A stretch of DNA of 10,177 nucleotides, taken from Acidimicrobiia bacterium. GTDB taxonomy: Bacteria > Actinomycetota > Acidimicrobiia > Spongiisociales > JAENVV01. The DNA is taken from the NCBI GenBank assembly GCA_020352575.1, contig CP070681.1, positions 1,544,889 through 1,555,065 on the forward strand, written 5' to 3'. Shown one piece after another: positions 6,434 to 10,177 of this stretch (its first letter is position 1; the number at the start of each line of letters is the position of its first letter). The position numbers and the translations under genes were made by a program. The notes below the pieces were generated by a model that made no database searches, was not told the origin of the DNA, and saw only the letters and a list, made by a program, of their open reading frames with translations.

Positions 6434-7795
6434 ATGTCTGCGAGCGTTGAGCACCTTCCTGCGTCCAAACAGATCACGTATGCCGTCGGCCAGCTCGGCT
6501 GGTCCACGCTCGTCAACATCGTCGGGGTCGCGCTCGTCTACTTCTACCTCCCACCCGACACGGCCGGCCTGCCACAGCTGATCACGGGCGCCACGTTCTT
6601 CGGCGTCCTCAATGCCATCACCCTCATTGCGGCCTCGGGGCGCCTGCTCGATGCCATCACCGACCCGTGGATCGCAGGCATGAGCGACCGCTCGACGAAC
6701 CCGCGTGGGCGACGGATCCCGTTCATGGCGAAGGGCGCAATCCCCGCAGCACTGTTCCTCGTGGCCATGTTCGTGCCGCCCTTCTCGGAGCAATCCGGCT
6801 GGAACATCGTCTGGCTGGTGGTCTGCCAGGCGCTCTTCTACATCTTCCTCACGGTGTACGTCACGCCCTTCTTCGCCCTGCTCCCCGAGATGGGGCACAC
6901 GCCGAAGGAACGGCTCAACCTCAGCACCTGGATCTCGATCACCTTCGCCCTCGGCATCATCCTCGCCGGGCTCACCCCGGCGATCGCAGGGGCGCTCGAA
7001 GGAGCGCTCGGACTCGAGCCACTGCGTGCATTCCAGGTGGCGGTGGGCGGCTTGGCCCTCGTTGCACTGATCTGCATGTTCGTGCCGGTCCTCACGATCG
7101 ACGAGAAGCGCTACTCGACGGGGGAACCCAGCACCGTGCCGCTCGGACCCGCGGTGCGGGCCACCTTCGAGAACGCGGAGTTCCGCAAGTTCGTGTTCTC
7201 CGACTTTGCGTACTTCACCGGACTCACGATCGTCCAGACGGGCCTGCTGTTCTACGTGACGGTGCTCCTCCAGGAGCAAGAGGCGTTGGTGGCCACCCTC
7301 CTCGCGCTCATGGTCGTGGTGTCATTCCTCTTCTATCCCTTGGTGAACCTGTTGGCCCGCAAGCTCGGCAAGAAACCACTGATGGTCGGCGCGTTCGTAT
7401 GGATGTCGATCGTGTTCCTCGGCGTGCCGGCGCTCGGGAGCGACGTCCTCCCGGCTGCGGTCCAGGCGTACGTGCTGATCCTGCTCCTCGCCATCCCGCT
7501 GGCCTTCCTCGGGGTGCTCCCCAACGCCGTGCTCGCCGACATTGCCGACTACGACGCCCGACAGACCGGCGAGCAGCGCGAAGGGATGTTCTTTGCCGCC
7601 CGGACACTCATGCAGAAGTTCGGCCAGACCTTCGGTGTCGTCAGCTTCGCCATGCTCATCACCCTCGGACGCGATGTGGGTGACGACCTCGGCATCCGGC
7701 TCTCGGGGGTCGTCGGGTTCGTCCTGTGTGCTGCGGCCGGCGTGATCTTCGCCCGGTACAAGGAGTCGGTGGTCACCGCCGAGGGTGACGGATGA
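6434..7795 (+). CDS. GPH-family (MelB-like) glycoside:cation symporter, MFS fold
   Basis: A 453-residue inner-membrane transporter with about twelve hydrophobic segments and a cytoplasmic loop near residues 215-240 that divides two six-helix halves. It belongs to the glycoside-pentoside-hexuronide:cation symporters. The first half has [27 protein letters not shown] (71-97), where D73 and D77 match the cation-site aspartates of MelB and the GRR segment is the usual basic loop. The second half has [22 protein letters not shown] near 370-390, matching the family pattern aD..dY...tG.R.eG. It would import a sugar or glycoside with Na+ or H+. Given the glucanases nearby, gluco-oligosaccharides or glucose are plausible, but that is inference only. 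It forms an operon with the esterase gene through a 4-bp ATGA overlap and has its own, apparently leaderless, promoter. Confidence 0.9.
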   Translation: MSASVEHLPASKQITYAVGQLGWSTLVNIVGVALVYFYLPPDTAGLPQLITGATFFGVLNAITLIAASGRLLDAITDPWIAGMSDRSTNPRGRRIPFMAKGAIPAALFLVAMFVPPFSEQSGWNIVWLVVCQALFYIFLTVYVTPFFALLPEMGHTPKERLNLSTWISITFALGIILAGLTPAIAGALEGALGLEPLRAFQVAVGGLALVALICMFVPVLTIDEKRYSTGEPSTVPLGPAVRATFENAEFRKFVFSDFAYFTGLTIVQTGLLFYVTVLLQEQEALVATLLALMVVVSFLFYPLVNLLARKLGKKPLMVGAFVWMSIVFLGVPALGSDVLPAAVQAYVLILLLAIPLAFLGVLPNAVLADIADYDARQTGEQREGMFFAARTLMQKFGQTFGVVSFAMLITLGRDVGDDLGIRLSGVVGFVLCAAAGVIFARYKESVVTAEGDG

Positions 7796-8541
7796 CGGAG
7801 CTGATGCATCCCTACGCGGATGCGTTCCGGCACGAGGGGACCAATGGCGAGGCCGTTGTCCTCTGCCACGGGTTCACCGGCAACCCGGCGCAGTTCCGGC
7901 CGGTCGGCAAGGTGCTGAATGATGAGGGGTACACCGTCATTGCCCCCCGCCTCGCCGGACACGGCACCACCCAGGAGGACATGGCCCGGACGGACGCCCG
8001 GGACTGGATCGCCTCGCTGCGAGCGGGCTACGACGCCGTGTCCGACCACGGCTGGGTGCACCTTGCCGGTATCTCGATGGGAGGCCTCCTCTCGATCCTG
8101 CTGGCCCGGCACCTCCCGGTTGCGAGCGTCACCACGGTCAACAGCCCTGTCGTTGTCCGGTCCCTCGGGATCTACGTTGGGTCGCTGGCTGCGCGGTGGG
8201 TGCCGACGATCGAGTGGGATGAGCCGGGGCCACCCGACCTCGAGGACGAGATGCGCCCGTACTGGATCAGCTACCCCGGCTTCCGCACCGAGAAGCTCGT
8301 CGACCTGAACGCGATCATGTTCGGGGCTCTGAGGGCGGCTCGCTCGGTCACTGCCCCTGCGCTCGTCATCCAATCGAAGGCCGATGAGGCCGTACGGCCT
8401 GTGAGCGGTCGCATCCTTGCCAAGCTCCTCGGAGACGACACCCAAGTCGTGTGGTTGAGCCGGACGATGCACAACGCCTTCATCGACCGGGAGAGACATC
8501 TGATCACGTCGGCGATGCTCACCCGCTTTCGCAGCGCCTGA
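7792..8541 (+). CDS. Alpha/beta hydrolase, Est30/monoacylglycerol-lipase-type carboxylesterase
   Basis: A 249-residue cytosolic serine hydrolase. The oxyanion-hole segment is CHGFTGNP (25-32), the nucleophile elbow GISMGG gives S95, the acid is D198 in QSKADEAV, and the base is H227 in [10 protein letters not shown]. The triad is complete. PRLAGHGTT (52-60) after strand 4 and a short lid at about 125-175 are typical of the Est30 carboxylesterase and bacterial monoacylglycerol lipase group. Length matches the family. The start overlaps the symporter stop by 4 bp (ATGA), so the two are co-translated. It might remove acyl or acetyl groups from an imported glycoside, but the substrate is unknown and general short-acyl esterase activity is just as likely. 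Confidence 0.9.
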   Translation: MTELMHPYADAFRHEGTNGEAVVLCHGFTGNPAQFRPVGKVLNDEGYTVIAPRLAGHGTTQEDMARTDARDWIASLRAGYDAVSDHGWVHLAGISMGGLLSILLARHLPVASVTTVNSPVVVRSLGIYVGSLAARWVPTIEWDEPGPPDLEDEMRPYWISYPGFRTEKLVDLNAIMFGALRAARSVTAPALVIQSKADEAVRPVSGRILAKLLGDDTQVVWLSRTMHNAFIDRERHLITSAMLTRFRSA

Positions 8542-8592
8542 TCAGCCTCCCGGATCCTGAGGGCATCGAGGTGCTCGGGATCGGGTTCATGG

Positions 8593-8763
8593 ATGCCGTC
8601 GAGGACCGCCTCGATCTCGCCCCGGATCGCGGCGAGGTTCACGGGGACCTACCCGAGGGCGCTCTTCGACTTCGTGGTCGGGGTTGCGAGGTGGTCGCTG
8701 CGCGTGGACGCCTATGCGTTCTTGCTCGTCACCGACGAGTACCCACCCTTCAGCCTCCGCTGA
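8593..8763 (+). pseudogene. C-terminal remnant of a DUF4389 protein
   Basis: No intact gene fills 8542-8763. In the frame of the upstream esterase, after its stop, the stretch 8638-8763 reads as a good DUF4389 C-terminus: FTGTYPRALFDFVVG, then ARWSLRVDAY, then TDEYPPFSLR and TGA. DUF4389 proteins normally have an N-terminal membrane-helix half before the FTG..P motif. Here the upstream codons (8542-8634) are Ser/Arg-rich and unlike the family, so that half is missing. The first in-frame ATG at 8593 would give only 56 residues. The TGA at 8761-8763 directly abuts the stop of the convergent iron-sulfur gene, where an intact gene would be expected to end. A 3' remnant after deletion is the best reading; a real 56-residue gene is possible but less likely. 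Confidence 0.6.
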
Positions 8764-9204
8764 TCACTCGTCGACCGGTGCCCGAGGGGCACTGCGGAAC
8801 TTCGCCTCGCGGTGGGAGGTGTCGCAGAACGGCGCGTTCTCGCTCCTGCCGCACCGACACAGTGCTGCCCGGGGTCCGACCTGCCATTCGTTGCCCTTGC
8901 GGTCGGCCACGGTGAACGACCCCCGGACGTAGAGCGGACCGTTCGTCATGGGCATGATCGAGACCGGTCGCGCGGTGTCCTCCTGCGGAGCGCCGTCGAG
9001 GCGCTCGTAGCGGAGGGCACCCGACGGACACTGCTCGATTTGGGCAGCGATGGCGTCGGCGCTCGCACCGTCCACGTCCACCCACGGACGCGCCTCGCGG
9101 TCGAACGCCTCGGGCAGGCCGTTGAAGCAGAGTCCGACGTGGACACAGATGTCGGAGTCCCAGAAGACCCTGATGGACGCTGACTCGTAGGTGCGCTTTG
9201 CCAT
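8764..9204 (-). CDS. Two-domain iron-sulfur protein: Fer4_19 plus CDGSH-type
   Basis: A 146-residue soluble protein with two small cluster domains. Residues 1-70 match the divergent ferredoxin-like Fer4_19 family: SDICVHVGLCFNGLPEAF (17-34), RPWVDVDGASADA (39-51) and QCPSGALRY (58-66), with C20, C26 and C59 as candidate Fe-S ligands. Residues about 85-140 are an iron-binding zinc-finger CDGSH-type domain: CRCGRSENAPFCDTSH gives C116, C118, C127 and H131, the three-Cys-one-His set for a 2Fe-2S cluster. The Gly of the name motif is Thr (CDTSH). Such fusions are known in bacteria; electron transfer or redox sensing is likely but unproven. The ATG at 9204 has no Shine-Dalgarno but has TATCGT 6 nt before it. 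The gene is divergent from the helix-hairpin-helix gene. Confidence 0.92.
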   Translation of the reverse strand: MAKRTYESASIRVFWDSDICVHVGLCFNGLPEAFDREARPWVDVDGASADAIAAQIEQCPSGALRYERLDGAPQEDTARPVSIMPMTNGPLYVRGSFTVADRKGNEWQVGPRAALCRCGRSENAPFCDTSHREAKFRSAPRAPVDE

Positions 9205-9210
9205 GGGGCG

Positions 9211-9216
9211 ACGATA
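9211..9216 (-). promoter_or_regulatory. Putative leaderless promoter -10 (TATCGT) of the iron-sulfur gene
   Basis: TATCGT on the minus strand ends 6 nt before the ATG at 9204. The six bases between (CGCCCC) contain no ribosome site. With the plus-strand element at 9250 it forms a 57-bp back-to-back promoter region. Confidence 0.5.
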
Positions 9217-9249
9217 CCGCTGAGGGGGTCCGCCGGGTGGGAGTCCGCG

Positions 9250-9255
9250 TAGCCT
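9250..9255 (+). promoter_or_regulatory. Putative leaderless promoter -10 (TAGCCT) of the SAM/DUF4332 gene
   Basis: TAGCCT ends 6 nt before the ATG at 9262 and no Shine-Dalgarno lies in between or close upstream. AGGGGGTC at 9223-9230 sits 19 bp upstream of the hexamer, exactly as at the symporter gene. Confidence 0.5.
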
Positions 9256-9261
9256 TGTCGT

Positions 9262-9957
9262 ATGGAGGCAACGGCGTTTCGCGCCTTCCTCGCAAAGGGG
9301 GGCAGGTCGCCGAGCGCCGCTGCGCGCGTCATCGGGTATGTGGCCGACTACGAGTCGTACCTCAACGAAGCCGGTACCACGCTCGACGAAGCGGGGCCGG
9401 CAGAGCTCGAGAGTTTTGTGGCGCATTTCGAGGCGTCCGGTGATGACGCACGCCTCTACCTGTGGGCGATTGCCTACTGGTACGAGTTCGCCGAGGAGCC
9501 GTTCCTCGCCCATGTGGCCGGCGAGATGCGACGCGTGCGGGTCGAGGAGTCTTCGTTCCGCATCCGCGGTTTCAGGGGCGTCGACGCCTCGGACGCCGAA
9601 CGACTGGAACGAGTGGGGGTGGGCACGGTGCCTGCGGTCCTCGAGGCCGGGGCCACGCCGGCACAGCGGTGCGCATTGTCGGCCGACACCGGGGTGTCGC
9701 TTGAGGCAATAGAGGACCTCGTGCGGTTGAGTGACCTCGCTCGCCTTTCGGGGGTGAAGGGGGTGCGGGCCAGGCTCTACGTCGATGCCGGGATCCGATC
9801 GATCCCGGACCTCGCCGCTCGTGAGCCGGTCGCGTTGTGCACCGAACTCCGGAGCTGGGTGGAGGAGTCCGGATTCGAGGGGCTTGCCCCATTCCCGGCC
9901 GAGGTGGCCCATTCGGTCGAAGCGGCGGGACGGCTCGAGGCGGTGGTCACGTGGTGA
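9262..9957 (+). CDS. Integrase-like SAM domain fused to DUF4332 helix-hairpin-helix repeats
   Basis: A 231-residue all-helical soluble protein with no signal or membrane segment. Residues about 5-80 resemble the N-terminal core-binding (SAM-like) domain of tyrosine recombinases: FRAFLAKGGRSPSAAARVIGY, then a mid-domain ELESFVAHF, then ARLYLWAIAYWYEF. The recombinase catalytic domain (R..H..R..Y) is absent. Residues about 102-205 match DUF4332: GFRGVDASDAERLERVGVGTV, ATPAQRCALSADTGVS, LVRLSDLARLSGVKGVRARL and AGIRSIPDLAAREPVAL, that is, paired helix-hairpin-helix units as in DNA-binding proteins. A DNA-associated or scaffold role is plausible, but no enzyme active site is visible. It is divergent from the iron-sulfur gene with a 57-bp shared promoter region. 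The DUF4332 assignment is fairly sure; the SAM-like call rests on pattern only. Confidence 0.75.
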   Translation: MEATAFRAFLAKGGRSPSAAARVIGYVADYESYLNEAGTTLDEAGPAELESFVAHFEASGDDARLYLWAIAYWYEFAEEPFLAHVAGEMRRVRVEESSFRIRGFRGVDASDAERLERVGVGTVPAVLEAGATPAQRCALSADTGVSLEAIEDLVRLSDLARLSGVKGVRARLYVDAGIRSIPDLAAREPVALCTELRSWVEESGFEGLAPFPAEVAHSVEAAGRLEAVVTW

Positions 9958-9966
9958 GCACCCCGA

Positions 9967-9995
9967 GACCCTGTCAGGGGGTCGCCTGATGGCGA
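9967..9995 (+). terminator. Two small adjacent hairpins after the SAM/DUF4332 gene
   Basis: GACCC (9967-9971) pairs with GGGTC (9979-9983) over a 7-nt loop. Next to it, TCGCC (9982-9986) pairs with GGCGA (9991-9995) around TGAT. There is no T tract. The first stem overlaps the AGGGGGTC octamer, so terminator and operator roles cannot be separated from the sequence. Confidence 0.25.
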
Positions 9996-10006
9996 GGGAT
10001 GGCCCG

Positions 10007-10013
10007 AAAGGAG
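10007..10013 (+). promoter_or_regulatory. Ribosome binding site of the last gene
   Basis: AAAGGAG lies 11 nt before the ATG at 10025. It is closer (3 nt) to an ATG at 10017 in another frame, but only the 10025 frame has normal high-GC third positions and a sensible protein. Unlike its neighbours, this gene has a leader. Confidence 0.5.
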
Positions 10014-10024
10014 ACGATGGACCC

Positions 10025-10177
10025 ATGCGACCTGCGAAGAAACCCCTCCAGGAACGACTCTCGGACATCGAACGTCGTCTCGACGCCCTCGAAACCGGTG
10101 CCGTTCGTCCCGCCGATGCCACCGCGGTGGTGGCCGAACCGCCCCCTGCGCCACCGCTCGCCCCCGAGGCGTTCCAG
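10025..10177 (+). CDS. Unrecognised protein, 3' truncated by the window end
   Basis: The first 51 codons of a gene that continues past the window. Residues 1-23 are basic and amphipathic (PLQERLSDIERRLDALE) with a heptad-like Leu/Ile spacing, suggesting a short coiled coil. From about residue 25 the sequence turns Ala/Pro-rich (EPPPAPPLAPEA), a likely flexible linker to a domain that is not visible. There is no signal peptide. Start choice rests on AAAGGAG upstream and on third-position G/C in this frame. The family cannot be named. Actinobacterial membrane proteins and regulators often begin this way, but that is not evidence of function. Confidence 0.65.
   Translation, partial: MRPAKKPLQERLSDIERRLDALETGAVRPADATAVVAEPPPAPPLAPEAFQ

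Larger units (their letters stand above)
6395..9983 (+). repeat. Octamer AGGGGGTC in three intergenic regions
   Basis: AGGGGGTC occurs at 6395-6402, 9223-9230 and 9976-9983, each time in a short intergenic region upstream of a plus-strand gene. At the first two it precedes the TAnnnT hexamer by exactly 19 bp. By eye I did not find it inside genes. It may be a -35-like element or a regulator half-site. Confidence 0.4.

Noticed and set aside
6281..7279. 332-codon minus-strand frame across the symporter gene
   Set aside because: Charged low-complexity protein (Glu/Arg/His-rich) antisense to a clear twelve-helix transporter; its end overlaps the VOC gene in a different frame.
7549..8499. 316-codon minus-strand frame across the symporter end and esterase
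   Set aside because: Antisense shadow with no domain; the plus-strand esterase has a complete Ser-Asp-His triad.
9262..9500. SAM-like domain as evidence of an integrase and a mobile element
   Set aside because: No catalytic R-H-R-Y domain, no tRNA gene, no attachment repeats and no other mobile-element genes are visible in the window.
8764..10122. 452-codon minus-strand frame reading from 10122 into the iron-sulfur gene
   Set aside because: Only the last 146 codons match known families; the rest is antisense to the SAM/DUF4332 gene. The ATG at 9204 with TATCGT upstream is the better start.

Overview
The window is about 10.2 kb of GC-rich (roughly two thirds G+C by eye), tightly packed bacterial DNA. 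Three things suggest an actinobacterium: strong G/C preference at third codon positions, secreted lipoproteins with long Thr-rich linkers, and several genes that appear to be transcribed without a leader. The Thr-rich 'PETTTT' type of linker fits the class Acidimicrobiia (Ilumatobacter-like, often marine) best. This placement is inferred from style and not from a marker gene.

Region 1 (1-5116) is a carbohydrate module. A plus-strand operon holds a short-chain dehydrogenase (cut by the window start), two near-duplicate lipoprotein beta-1,3-glucanases (GH16, laminarinase type), an SMP-30/gluconolactonase and a KDPG aldolase. Spacings are 14, 3, 5 and -4 bp. A 2-keto-3-deoxygluconate (KDG) kinase converges on the aldolase with one base between the two stop codons. 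Read together: laminarin-like glucan is cut at the cell surface, glucose is oxidised to the lactone (possibly by the SDR), the lactone is hydrolysed to gluconate, an unseen dehydratase would give KDG, and the kinase and aldolase yield pyruvate plus glyceraldehyde-3-phosphate. That is a semi-phosphorylative Entner-Doudoroff route. Only the dehydratase is missing from view.

Region 2 (5117-8541) begins with a 63-bp divergent promoter between the kinase and a lipoprotein with a thermonuclease domain plus a lamin-tail domain. That gene converges on a VOC/glyoxalase-like gene through a perfect 16-bp palindrome containing both stop codons. A second divergent promoter separates the VOC gene from a GPH-family (MelB-like) sugar:cation symporter. 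The symporter overlaps a carboxylesterase of the Est30/monoacylglycerol lipase type by 4 bp.

Region 3 (8542-10177) has a 222-bp stretch holding what looks like the C-terminal remnant of a DUF4389 protein. Next come a minus-strand two-domain iron-sulfur protein (Fer4_19 plus CDGSH-type), a third divergent promoter, a protein joining an integrase-like SAM domain to DUF4332 helix-hairpin-helix repeats, and the first 51 codons of an unrecognised coiled-coil/Pro-rich protein.

The most notable non-coding signal is a TAnnnT hexamer placed exactly 6 nt before the ATG of four genes on both strands, the signature of leaderless transcription. Two of these, and the intergenic region before the last gene, also carry the octamer AGGGGGTC.
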